A DNA stretch of 64,000 nucleotides from Streptomonospora salina (GTDB lineage Bacteria; Actinomycetota; Actinomycetes; Streptosporangiales; Streptosporangiaceae), in contig NZ_JACHLY010000002.1 in the NCBI RefSeq assembly GCF_014204715.1, positions 310,001-374,000 of the forward strand, in the 5' to 3' direction. The notes beneath the pieces are model-generated. The model saw only the letters and a program-made list of their open reading frames with translations, ran no database searches and was not told where the DNA came from. Positions 1 to 7,322 of the stretch are shown here, piece by piece; positions within the stretch are counted from its first letter, which is position 1; each line of letters begins with the position of its first letter. Made by a program: the position numbers and the translations under genes.

Positions 1-1
1 C

Positions 2-1273
2 CCGCGGCGGCGCGTGTGCGCCGCCGACCCCCGCAGGCCCGGCACCGCCCATTGGCGCGAGGCGGTCGGCGAGGACCCCGGGGCGGTCCTGGACGGTTTC
101 GCCGCGACGGGCAGCGCCGAGTTCCCCGAGCTGCTCGTGGCCCGCACCCGGCTGGGCATCAGCGAGCTCACCGCCCACGGCGCCGACGGCCGCCTCCTGC
201 GCCGGATCGACCTGCCGGGCGAGGGCATGGCCACCCGCCTGGAGTCGGACGGCCGGGGCGGCGCCCACCTGTGCTACGCCGACGTCGCCACCCAGCAGTG
301 CGTCCTGGCGCTGGACGCCGGCGGCACCCGGCCGCGCCCGTGGCCGCCGGGGTCGCAGCCGCACCCGCCCGTAACGGTCCGGCGCCGCACCCTGCACTGC
401 CGCTCGGCCGACGGCACGCGCGTGCCCGTCACCCTGTTCCGGGCCGGCGGCGGCCCGGTCGGGGACGCCTCCTCCGCCGCCGTCCCCGACGACCCCGCGG
501 AGCCGGGCCCGACCGTCCTGCACGCCTACGGCGGGTTCGGCCGGCCACGGCAGTTCGGGTTCAGCGCGACGGTACTGGCCTGGCTGCTGGCCGGCGGCCG
601 CTACGCGGTGGCCCACGTCCGCGGCGGCGGCGACTTCGGGCAGGGATGGCACCTGCGCGGCGCCCGCCGCGACAAGCCCCGCTCGGTCGAGGACCTCACC
701 GCCGCGGGCGATGCGCTCGTCGAGGCGGGCGTGTGCCGGCGCGAACAGCTGTGCCTGTCAGGCGGGTCCGCCGGCGGTCTGCTGGTCCTGGCCGCCGCGG
801 CGCAGCGCCCGGACCTGTGCTCGGCCGTCATCGCCTCGGCTCCGCTGGCCGATATGGCGCGGTTCGAACGGCTGGGGCTGGGCCCCATGTGGATCCGCGA
901 GTTCGGCACCGCCGCCGACCCCGAGGACTTCGCCGCGCTGATGTCCTACTCGCCCTACCACCGCGTCCTGGACGACGGCGCCCGCGCACGGCCCGCGGTG
1001 CTGCTGACCGGTTTCCACGGCGACACCCGCACCGACGCCGCGCACCCGCGCAAGATGTGCGCGGCGCTGCTGCACCACGGCGGCGGGACGCGCCCGGCGC
1101 TGCTTCGCTACGAGCACGACGTCGGCCACGGCCCCCGCGCGGTGACCAAAGCGATCGAGCTCGCGGCCGACGCCCACGCCTTCGCCGCCGCCGAGACCGG
1201 TCTCGCCTTCCCGCGGGAGCCGGCGGCCGCGCCGGAGGGCGCCCGGCTGCTGCGGCGGTGGGAGCAGGCGTGA
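2..1273 (+). CDS. Prolyl oligopeptidase family (S9) peptidase, 5' end outside window
   Basis: The reading frame is open from the first bases of the window, so the start and much of the N-terminal beta-propeller are missing. The visible part is the end of the propeller plus a full C-terminal alpha/beta-hydrolase domain. It has the S9 hallmarks: HAYGGFG oxyanion region, VRGGGDFGQGWH, nucleophile elbow GGSAGG (Ser codon 767-769), an Asp in the TGFHGDTRTD stretch, and the catalytic His in HDVGHG. The family cleaves peptides after Pro or basic residues. It lies 169 bp upstream of a small acidic peptide gene. S9 peptidases are known to act on some RiPP precursors (FlaP in class III lanthipeptides), so a maturation role is possible; an ordinary oligopeptidase role is equally allowed. 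The family call is firm, the role is inference. Confidence 0.85.
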   Translation, partial: PRRRVCAADPRRPGTAHWREAVGEDPGAVLDGFAATGSAEFPELLVARTRLGISELTAHGADGRLLRRIDLPGEGMATRLESDGRGGAHLCYADVATQQCVLALDAGGTRPRPWPPGSQPHPPVTVRRRTLHCRSADGTRVPVTLFRAGGGPVGDASSAAVPDDPAEPGPTVLHAYGGFGRPRQFGFSATVLAWLLAGGRYAVAHVRGGGDFGQGWHLRGARRDKPRSVEDLTAAGDALVEAGVCRREQLCLSGGSAGGLLVLAAAAQRPDLCSAVIASAPLADMARFERLGLGPMWIREFGTAADPEDFAALMSYSPYHRVLDDGARARPAVLLTGFHGDTRTDAAHPRKMCAALLHHGGGTRPALLRYEHDVGHGPRAVTKAIELAADAHAFAAAETGLAFPREPAAAPEGARLLRRWEQA

Positions 1274-1432
1274 CCGCCGCAGAACCCCAGGCATGCGGCC
1301 GCCGCACCCGCGGCCGCACCCGCGCGCACCGCGCGGGTCCGGCGCCTCCCCCTCCCGGGGGTGGCGGTGCCCCGCCCCGCGCCCGCGTGCGCGGCCGGTA
1401 GGCACCGAACGGCACATCCGCGAACACGAGTC

Positions 1433-1437
1433 AGGAG
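1433..1437 (+). promoter_or_regulatory. Ribosome binding site of the small peptide gene
   Basis: AGGAG sits five bases before the ATG at 1443. This is a strong signal and supports the small open reading frame being translated. Confidence 0.6.
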
Positions 1438-1442
1438 ACGCC

Positions 1443-1556
1443 ATGGACCACGACGAGTTCGACATCGAGGTCGAGGAGCTGGGCGAGGTCACCTCGCGCG
1501 ACACCACCGCCGGCGGCGACAACGACGGCACCGACTCCAGCTCCGACTTCATCTGA
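1443..1556 (+). CDS. Putative RiPP precursor-like acidic peptide, 37 aa
   Basis: Encodes a 37-residue peptide with a strong ribosome binding site. The N-terminal part contains DEFDIEVEELGEV, similar in style to FNLD/FxLD-type recognition boxes in leaders of class I lanthipeptides, FxLD peptides and thiopeptides. The C-terminal part is Ser/Thr/Asp/Gly-rich (TSRDTTAGGDNDGT then DSSSDFI) and ends in Phe-Ile. It contains no Cys and no Pro, so it is not a lanthionine or thiazole precursor. It sits between a prolyl-oligopeptidase-family protease and a JmjC/cupin oxygenase, and a perfect hairpin follows its stop, as often seen where a precursor must be made in excess over its enzymes. The gene call is reasonable. 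The RiPP interpretation is inference: possible modifications are Asp/Ser/Thr hydroxylation or side-chain crosslinks. It could instead be a short acidic protein of unknown role. Confidence 0.6.
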   Translation: MDHDEFDIEVEELGEVTSRDTTAGGDNDGTDSSSDFI

Positions 1557-1595
1557 CCGACGCCGCCGGAATGATCCACCCGTCACCGACCGGTC

Positions 1596-1622
1596 GCCGG
1601 AGGCGCGCCGCGCGCCTCCGGC
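1596..1622 (+). terminator. Perfect 12-bp hairpin between peptide gene and JmjC gene (partial terminator/attenuator)
   Basis: GCCGGAGGCGCG pairs exactly with CGCGCCTCCGGC across a 3-base loop. There is no T tract. It begins 39 bases after the peptide stop and ends before the preferred GTG start of the next gene. Such hairpins can protect an upstream precursor mRNA or reduce read-through into downstream enzyme genes. Confidence 0.55.
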
Positions 1623-1660
1623 GGCCCGCCGCCGCAACCGCCGCCGTGGAGGCCCCCGTC

Positions 1661-2839
1661 GTGACCGAACGCCTGTTCACCGAGACGCTGCCGGCCGCCG
1701 TGGGCGAGGACCTCCTCTCCACGCGGCTGTCCACCGACGTCGTCTTCGCCGATCTCGGCGCCGAGACGGTCCGCCCGCTGCTGACCTTCGACGCGCTCAA
1801 CGACATCCTGTCCCGCTGCGCGCTGGAGCCCCCGCGCCTGCGGCTGCACCGCGAAGGCGCACCGGTGCCGCCTGCGCGCTACACCGACGCGGGCACCGGT
1901 TCGGGGGCCGACCGTTCGGTGATCCGGCCCGACGGCCTCTACCGCGAGCTGCGCGGGGGCGCGAGCCTGGTGCTGGACGCCGTCGACCGGCTGCACGCCC
2001 CCGTACAGGAGGCCACCGACGACCTGATGCGGCTCGTACGCGAACGGGCGCAGGTGAACCTGTACCTGATCTGGGGCGACTCGCACGGCTTCGACACCCA
2101 TTGGGACGACCACGACACCTTCGTCGTCCAGGTCGAGGGGACCAAGTCCTGGAAGGTCCACGGCCCCGGGAGCCGCCCGCACCCGATGAAGGTCGACTCC
2201 GACCACGGCCACACGCCGCCCGAGGGCACCGTGTGGGAGGGCGTCCTCTCGCCGGGCCACGTCCTGCACGTGCCGCGCGGGTGGTGGCACACGGTCGCGG
2301 GCACCGGCGACGTCAGCATGCACCTGACGTTCGGTTTCACCCGCGCTACGGGCATCGATTGGGCGCGTTCGCTCCTGGAGCGCCTTTACGACGTAGATTT
2401 CTTTCGGACCGATCTGCCGCGGTTCGGTTCAGCCGAGGAGCGGCGCAAGCACCGGCACGAACTGGTCCGCCGGCTCGCCGACGCGGCCGAGCAGCACGAC
2501 CTCGACGGCTTCCTGGACGAGCACGACTCCCGCTTCCCCCGGCGGCAGTCCTTCGCCCTGCCCTGGGCGGTCGACGGCACCGCACCGCAGGCCGGCACGC
2601 AGGTGGAGTTCGTGCCGATCCTGCCTCCACCCCTGCAGCGCGAGGACGGCCGGGTCGCGGTCACGGTCTCGGGCAAGCGCTACCGGCTGCCCGCGGCCGC
2701 CGAGCCGGTCCTGGCCGAGCTCGCCCGCAAACCGCACACGACGGCCGGCGAACTGGCCGACGACTCCGGCACCCCGCTGGAGACCACGGCGGCGGTCCTG
2801 CAGGCGCTGGTGCGCCACCAGCTGGTCCTGCTGCGGTGA
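1661..2839 (+). CDS. JmjC/cupin-4 family Fe(II)/2-oxoglutarate oxygenase with C-terminal winged-helix or PqqD-like domain
   Basis: A 392-aa protein from the GTG at 1661, chosen because GGAGG (1648-1652) lies eight bases upstream; an in-frame ATG at 1571 would read through the hairpin and lacks a good site. The fold carries the iron facial triad: His147 and Asp149 in THWDDHD and His210 in VPRGWWHTV. The LYLIWGDSHGFDTHWDDHD and VVQVEGTKSWKVHGP segments are typical of cupin-4/JmjC ribosomal-oxygenase relatives such as YcfD/ROX. Residues about 325-392 (GKRYRLPAAAEPVLAELARK onward) look like a winged helix of the ROX type or a PqqD-like peptide-binding domain. The family hydroxylates Arg, His, Asp or Asn side chains of peptides and proteins. 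Its place next to the acidic peptide suggests that peptide as substrate, but a ribosomal-protein substrate cannot be excluded. Confidence 0.85.
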   Translation: MTERLFTETLPAAVGEDLLSTRLSTDVVFADLGAETVRPLLTFDALNDILSRCALEPPRLRLHREGAPVPPARYTDAGTGSGADRSVIRPDGLYRELRGGASLVLDAVDRLHAPVQEATDDLMRLVRERAQVNLYLIWGDSHGFDTHWDDHDTFVVQVEGTKSWKVHGPGSRPHPMKVDSDHGHTPPEGTVWEGVLSPGHVLHVPRGWWHTVAGTGDVSMHLTFGFTRATGIDWARSLLERLYDVDFFRTDLPRFGSAEERRKHRHELVRRLADAAEQHDLDGFLDEHDSRFPRRQSFALPWAVDGTAPQAGTQVEFVPILPPPLQREDGRVAVTVSGKRYRLPAAAEPVLAELARKPHTTAGELADDSGTPLETTAAVLQALVRHQLVLLR

Positions 2840-2843
2840 TGCC

Positions 2844-2885
2844 GGGTGGGGCCGCGGTCGCGGCGCCGCGGTCGCGGCCCCACCC
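2844..2885 (+). terminator. Long GC-rich hairpin just after the JmjC gene
   Basis: GGGTGGGGCCGCG (2844-2856) pairs perfectly with CGCGGCCCCACCC (2873-2885), a 13-bp stem that starts four bases after the stop codon. There is no T run. It is the likely 3' end of the transcript. Confidence 0.6.
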
Positions 2886-2986
2886 GCCGGACGCCCCCGC
2901 CCGCGGCGCCGCCCGTCTCCGGCGCCGAACCGTCGCCCGGCCGGCACCCCCGCCGTGGCGAAGCCCCGCGATAGGCGATGCCGCGG

Positions 2987-3000
2987 GGTAAGCGCTTTCC
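2987..3000 (+). promoter_or_regulatory. Candidate LacI-family operator, site 1
   Basis: GGTAAGCGCTTTCC contains the central palindrome AAGCGCTT with GG...CC flanks, the form typical of LacI/GalR-family operators with a central CG. The second site about 308 bp downstream has almost the same sequence on the opposite strand, a spacing compatible with looping. No LacI gene is visible in this window. Confidence 0.45.
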
Positions 3001-3294
3001 GCACGTTCGCACGCGCCCTGCCCCCGATCCGAGCAGGACGGGCGCGCCGACCGGACCGCGGGGCGGCGGAGCACCGGTCAGGCACACGGCTGGAATACGG
3101 GTTTCCCGGATACCGTCGGCGCCGCGGGACGGTGCCGCGGGCCGCAGGGCCTTGGCCCGTCGGCGGGCCCGACTGCCGGTCGCTCGCAGGGTGGCCGGCA
3201 GCACCGGGGATCGGCGCCGCTCGGGGGCGGCACCGGAAAGGGAAAACCTGTCACCCCGAATCCGCAGAGATCGCCCGACCACCCCTCTTTACCT

Positions 3295-3308
3295 GGAAAG
3301 CGCTTGCC
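3295..3308 (-). promoter_or_regulatory. Candidate LacI-family operator, site 2
   Basis: GGAAAGCGCTTGCC is the reverse complement of GGCAAGCGCTTTCC, matching site 1 at 13 of 14 positions. It lies 122 bp before the hydrolase start, where an operator would be expected. Confidence 0.45.
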
Positions 3309-3430
3309 GGAACAATTCGAGAGGCCCGCCACGCACGGACAACGGGCCTGCACCAAGAGTTCTCCCGGCACCGCACCGGTGCTGCGGCCGGCCCGGGACG
3401 GGCCCCTGCGAACGATAGGACGGACCGCCG

Positions 3431-4558
3431 ATGCCGGAAAACCCTTCCCACCTGGGGAGCTTCCACGACTGGGTGGAGCTGGCCCGCAGCAGCCACGGGC
3501 TGTTCGGCTCCGGCGGCAGCGGACCCGACCCCGCGCGGCTGCGTGCGGTGCTGGGGCTGCTCGCCCCGCCCGAGGACGTGTACCTGCGCGAGGGCCGCAC
3601 ATGGCGCCGCGACGGCGTCGACGGCCGGGAGGTGTCGTGGTGGCCCGGCTTCGGCCCGCGCACGCGCGCCTGGGTCCTGAGGCCGGCCGGCGCGACGGAA
3701 CCGCTGCCGGGCCTCCTCACGCTGCACTGCGACGCCGGTGTCAAGCACCTCGGACGCGAGCGGCTCGCCGACGGCCCCGACGGCCCGGCACCCGCCTCGG
3801 CCCGGCTGCGTACCGACCTCTACGCCGGCCGGGCCGTCGCCGACGATCTGGCGCGGCAGGGCTTCACCGTGCTGTGCCACGACGCCTTCTCCTGGGGCAG
3901 CCGGGGCTTCGAGGCCGCGGCCATGCCCGAGCGGGTACTGCGCGACGCCGAAGCCGAACTCGCCGCCCGCCCCGGCCCTCCCCCCGGCGCGGCGGAGCGC
4001 TACGACGCCGCCGCCCGCCACCACGAGCACACCCTCGCCAAGTACTGCACGCTGCTGGGCACCTCGTTTGCGGGAATGGTGGTGCGCGAGGACATCCTGG
4101 CGCTGGACCACCTGGCCGCCCGGCCCGACGTGCGCACCGACGCGATCGGCTGTGTGGGCCTGTCGGGCGGCGGGTGGCGGGCGACGCTGCTGCACGCGCT
4201 CGACGCCCGGATCCGCGCCGGGGCGGTGGCCGCCATGATGTCGACCTTCGCCCAGTTGCCGGCGCGGCACGTCGACCCGCACACGTGGATGCTGCTGCCG
4301 CCGGGACTGAGCCGCGAATGCGACTGGCCCGAGCTGGCTGCCGCCCGCGCCCCCGCGCCGCTGCTGGTGCAGTACGCCGAGCAGGACCACCTGTTCACCC
4401 CCGAAGGGATGCGCGGCGCCGACGCCGTGCTGCGGGCCCGCTACACCGCGGCCCGCCACCCGTCCGGCTACCGGGGGAGCTTCCACCCCGGCGGGCACGC
4501 CTTCTCGGAGCCGATGCAGCGAGAGGCGGCGGAGTGGCTGCGCGAGCATCTCGGTTGA
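3431..4558 (+). CDS. Alpha/beta hydrolase, acetyl-xylan-esterase / dienelactone-hydrolase-like
   Basis: A 375-aa protein without a signal peptide. The nucleophile elbow is GLSGGGW (CVGLSGGGWRATLLHAL), the acid is likely the Asp in YAEQDHLFTP, and the base is the His in HPGGHAFSEP close to the C-terminus. The N-terminal part (LPGLLTLHCDAGVKHLG, then AVADDLARQGFTVLCHDAF) fits large bacterial hydrolases annotated as acetyl xylan esterase or alpha/beta hydrolase. The substrate is unknown. Two LacI-like sites upstream suggest sugar-responsive control. The neighbouring peptide/oxygenase genes make a role in peptide maturation a less likely alternative. The ATG at 3431 is preceded by AGGA at ten bases spacing. 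Confidence 0.75.
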   Translation: MPENPSHLGSFHDWVELARSSHGLFGSGGSGPDPARLRAVLGLLAPPEDVYLREGRTWRRDGVDGREVSWWPGFGPRTRAWVLRPAGATEPLPGLLTLHCDAGVKHLGRERLADGPDGPAPASARLRTDLYAGRAVADDLARQGFTVLCHDAFSWGSRGFEAAAMPERVLRDAEAELAARPGPPPGAAERYDAAARHHEHTLAKYCTLLGTSFAGMVVREDILALDHLAARPDVRTDAIGCVGLSGGGWRATLLHALDARIRAGAVAAMMSTFAQLPARHVDPHTWMLLPPGLSRECDWPELAAARAPAPLLVQYAEQDHLFTPEGMRGADAVLRARYTAARHPSGYRGSFHPGGHAFSEPMQREAAEWLREHLG

Positions 4559-4670
4559 CTTCCGCTCCCCGGCATGGAGACCGGGGATTCCTACGGCGGT
4601 CGGCCGACCGTCGCGGCGGGTTCCCGCTTCGTCGCGCTGCGCCGGACCGGAGCCCGGTCGTACCTGCGCT

Positions 4671-4790
4671 CCCCCTACTGTGCGAGCTCCGCAAGCTCCG
4701 CATATTCGCCTCCCCTACTGTGCGAGCTCCGCAAGCTCCGCATATTCGCCTCCCCTACTGTGCGAGCTCCGCAAGCTCCGCATATTCGCA
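4671..4790. repeat. Three tandem 40-bp direct repeats
   Basis: Units start at 4671, 4711 and 4751 and differ only in the first or last base. The core reads CTACTGTGCGAGCTCCGCAA followed by GCTCCGCATATTCGC. Inside each unit TGCGAGCT can pair with AGCTCCGCA (one bulge) to form a small hairpin. There are no spacers, so this is not a CRISPR array. The function is unknown. Confidence 0.9.
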
Positions 4791-4872
4791 CAGCGGGGGC
4801 CCAGCGGGGGCCCACAGGCCGGCACCGCCGGTCCGGCGGCCGTCGGGGCACTCGTTGCCCTGTGATCACCTA

Positions 4873-4891
4873 TTAGGGTAGCCTCATCTAA
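4873..4891 (+). promoter_or_regulatory. Iron box (DmdR/IdeR-type operator) upstream of the fhuF-like gene
   Basis: TTAGGGTAGCCTCATCTAA matches 15 of 19 positions of the actinobacterial iron box TTAGGTTAGGCTAACCTAA. It predicts Fe(II)-dependent repression of the downstream reductase. Confidence 0.8.
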
Positions 4892-4997
4892 AGAGCGGGG
4901 CGATGCCCCGTCGCGCATCCCGGTCGGCATCCGGTCCGCGTAGCACGCACCGAAGCCGCACTCTCCGACGCGGTGCAGAAAGGTTGACTGAGGCAGA

Positions 4998-5864
4998 ATG
5001 GCCCCTGCGCAGACCCCGCTACAGGCGGTGATCGACGCCTGCGGGCCGCTGAAGTTCGCGCCGCTGCCCGACGTGCGCACCGCCTCGGTGCGATCCTTCC
5101 GCGAGCACCCGGCCGCCGAGCACTGGTACCGCACCGACCTCATGGTCGCCGAGGGGGCGGTGGGTCCGCTGTTCGACCGGCTCACCACCCGGCACGGACC
5201 CGCCCACAAGCTGCCGGGCGCCACCAGCTTCATGCGCTCGCTCCTGCGCGAGCCCGTCTTCCTGGTCTCGGCGGGCATCTACCTGACCGGGCGCGCGGCA
5301 TTGCTGGACGAGCGCCGCCTGTGGTTCCCGTGGCTGTCCACCGCGGAGTTCGGCGCACCCACCGTCACCAGCGCCCGCATGGCGGTACTGCCCGACGACC
5401 CGGCGGCCGGCCACCCCGACGCGGTCGTGGTGGCCGACGAGGACGCCCTCAACGCCGTCGCCGCCCGCCACCTGGTGGGTGCGTTCTCCCCGATCATCGA
5501 CGCCCTGCACCAGCACACGCGCATCGGCCTGCGCACACTGTGGGGCTGGGTGCTCGACACCCAGCACTTCTACATGCTGAACCCGGCGCGCTTCCTCGGC
5601 TGCGACGCCGAGGCCGCATGGCACCGCGCCGGCGCCCTGGGCGAAGCGCTGATCGAGGCGGGCGCGGTCACCCGGGCGCGTCCGCGGCTGTTCCCCTTCT
5701 ACGAGGACCACCCGCGCGGCACCTGGGCCGTGCGGGGCACGTGCTGCTTCGACTACAAGGGCGACCCCGAGCACGGCTTCTGCACCACCTGCCCCCTCAA
5801 ATGCGACGGCGACCGCCGCGCCGAGCTGCAGGAGTGGATCCGCAACCCGGCTCTGGCGCCGTAG
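4998..5864 (+). CDS. fhuF: FhuF-like siderophore-iron reductase ([2Fe-2S] protein)
   Basis: A 288-aa protein ending with the FhuF-type cysteine signature: Cys249-Cys250 in RGTCCFDYKG and Cys262/Cys265 in FCTTCPL, which bind an unusual [2Fe-2S] cluster. The N-terminal helical domain is typical for (2Fe-2S)-binding ferric iron reductases. The family reduces ferric hydroxamate-type siderophores in the cytoplasm to release Fe(II). GAGG at 4990-4993 precedes the ATG closely. An iron box upstream and the siderophore cluster downstream suggest that it releases iron from the siderophore made here. It is the only siderophore-related gene on the + strand, so it is a separate transcription unit. Confidence 0.88.
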   Translation: MAPAQTPLQAVIDACGPLKFAPLPDVRTASVRSFREHPAAEHWYRTDLMVAEGAVGPLFDRLTTRHGPAHKLPGATSFMRSLLREPVFLVSAGIYLTGRAALLDERRLWFPWLSTAEFGAPTVTSARMAVLPDDPAAGHPDAVVVADEDALNAVAARHLVGAFSPIIDALHQHTRIGLRTLWGWVLDTQHFYMLNPARFLGCDAEAAWHRAGALGEALIEAGAVTRARPRLFPFYEDHPRGTWAVRGTCCFDYKGDPEHGFCTTCPLKCDGDRRAELQEWIRNPALAP

Positions 5865-6026
5865 GGGCAGCAGGCGGGCGACCGGGCGGACCCACACGCC
5901 GCGCGCATCGGCCCCGTGTCCGCGTCCTCGCGGGGCCTGGCCGCGTAGTGCCCGGACGGTTCCTCCACCCCCGCCGGGGCGACCGCCGCGCCGATCCCGG
6001 ATCCGCCCGCCGTGCGCACCGGAAAC

Positions 6027-6845
6027 CTAGCGGGCGCTCCACCCGTCCAGGCGCACGACCGCGGGTTTGCGGCCGGAGGTGAAGTCGCTCAGGCGCAGGG
6101 CGGCGGGGCGGCTGCCCGGCGGGACGTCGAAGACCAGACCGCCGCGGACCCGGGCGCCCGGGGCGAGGCCGCCGAACAGTTCGTCGGGGTTGCCCGCGCG
6201 CAGGCCGGCGGTGTTGTCGGGGCGGTGCCGGGCGCCGTCGGCGTCGACGAGGCGCTGGTCGGCGTCGGTGAAGAACGCGGGCTCGTCGGCGACGTTGCGC
6301 ACGGTGACGCGGGCGACCACGAAGCTGCCCTGGGCCCGCTCGCCCTGGACCGCGCCGCCGACGTGGTCCAGTCCGGTGTGCACGCCGGTGACGGTGAATT
6401 CGAAGGCGCCCGAGGAGACGGGATCGCCGACGCGGCCCCAGGAGCCGTCGTCGGGCGGCCGTTCGGGCTGGGCGCTGGGAGCGGGCATGCGGGCCGCCAC
6501 ACCGCCGATGGTGGACGGACCGCCGCCGGCCAGAGCGGCGGCGGCCGCGCCGCCGATCAGGGCCGCCGCGCCGAGAGCGGCCGCGATTCTCGGCCACCTC
6601 CGCCGCCGGGGAACCGGTTCCGCCGCGGAGGCGCCGGGGCCGCCCCCGGCGGGCTCGGCGGCCGCATCCGGGGTGGTGCCTGCGTCACCACCGGAGTCGT
6701 GGTGCGGCACATGCGCGGTGTCCGACCGCGCGGACTCGTCCGCCGGCCCGCACACCCCGTCCCCGGGCTCGGCCGCGATGGCGCCGGCATGCTGCGGGTC
6801 GGCGCCGTCGGCGCCGGTTCTCGCTGCCGCCTCACGGTCATCCAC
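6027..6845 (-). CDS. Membrane-anchored DUF4352-like protein
   Basis: A 272-aa protein from a GTG with AAGGAG five bases upstream, preferred over longer in-frame starts. A long Pro/Ala/Gly/Asp-rich cytoplasmic part is followed by PRRRRWPRIAAALGAAALIG and a single hydrophobic helix, so the C-terminal part is outside. The external domain has the DUF4352 pattern: GDPVSSGAFEFTVTGVHTG, then FVVARVTVRNVADEP, FTDADQRLVDADGARH, a segment with GNPDELFGGLAPGARVRGGLVFDVP, and a final beta strand. Such immunoglobulin-like domains occur in many actinobacterial surface proteins of unknown role. It converges with the fhuF-like gene and has no obvious link to it. Confidence 0.75.
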   Translation of the reverse strand: MDDREAAARTGADGADPQHAGAIAAEPGDGVCGPADESARSDTAHVPHHDSGGDAGTTPDAAAEPAGGGPGASAAEPVPRRRRWPRIAAALGAAALIGGAAAAALAGGGPSTIGGVAARMPAPSAQPERPPDDGSWGRVGDPVSSGAFEFTVTGVHTGLDHVGGAVQGERAQGSFVVARVTVRNVADEPAFFTDADQRLVDADGARHRPDNTAGLRAGNPDELFGGLAPGARVRGGLVFDVPPGSRPAALRLSDFTSGRKPAVVRLDGWSAR

Positions 6846-7322
6846 GCCGACTCCTTCGCGGGGTGCCACACACGACGCACGGACGGTAACGCCCGTTGGG
6901 CACACTACTGTCCGGACGCCGGAGGAACACGCAGGTGACGGGGCGTTTCACTAACCTCGGACATCACTGTGCGTCACGTGCGCGCACGTCGGCGCGGGCG
7001 GGGCCGTGCGGCTCCGGTGATCGCGCGGGCTCCGCCCGGCGCCGCCGGGAACCAGCCCGGACTCGGCCCGAAGCGCCACGTGCGGCGGGTTCCGGCGGGC
7101 TGCGGAGCTCACGAGCGGCGGCTCCGAAACGGCGCCGCCGGAAGCCGCCATCACCGCTGCGGGCGTGCGCACACGCGCTCCGGTCCGTGCGCGGACGGGC
7201 CGCGGCGGATACGCGGAACGCGCCGAGCACGGGGGGCGAGCGCGGATCCGGCGCCGCTCCCCCCGCTGCGCGCAGCGGACCGCCGCGGGAACCTCCGCCG
7301 CGGCCCGCTCGCTCCGGAGCGG
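6846..7322. other. 477-bp gap, no gene recognised
   Basis: Open frames here have shadow-like composition (very rich in Arg, Ala, Gly and Pro). It contains the perfect 16-bp palindrome CCGCTGCGCGCAGCGG at 7263-7278 and a terminator-like hairpin next to the hydrolase stop. Confidence 0.5.
7305..7322 (-). terminator. Hairpin directly after the hydrolase stop
   Basis: CCGCTC and GAGCGG form a 6-bp stem with a 6-base loop, abutting the stop codon of the - strand hydrolase gene. No T run. A second palindrome at 7263-7278 lies just beyond. Confidence 0.4.

Larger units (their letters stand above)
2886..3430. other. 545-bp intergenic region upstream of the alpha/beta hydrolase
   Basis: No credible gene is seen. 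It contains two related 14-bp palindromic sites, 2987-3000 and 3295-3308, that are near reverse complements of each other and fit a LacI-family operator pair. AGGA at 3417-3420 is the only ribosome-binding-like signal before the ATG at 3431. Confidence 0.5.
4559..4997. other. 439-bp intergenic region with tandem repeats and iron box
   Basis: No gene is supported. It holds three 40-bp direct repeats (4671-4790) and, 107 bp before the fhuF-like start, an iron box at 4873-4891. Confidence 0.6.

Noticed and set aside
1443-1556. Lanthipeptide or thiopeptide precursor
   Set aside because: No Cys in the peptide and no LanB, LanM or YcaO gene in the visible neighbourhood.
1571-1660. Upstream ATG start for the JmjC gene
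   Set aside because: It would add an Arg-rich segment encoded by the perfect hairpin and has no good Shine-Dalgarno; the GTG at 1661 has GGAGG eight bases upstream.
3078-3602. 174-codon frame on the - strand over the gap before the alpha/beta hydrolase
   Set aside because: It overlaps the hydrolase start on the opposite strand and has shadow-like composition; the operator-like palindromes fit non-coding DNA.
4671-4790. Possible CRISPR array
   Set aside because: The 40-bp units are directly adjacent with no variable spacers and there are no cas genes.
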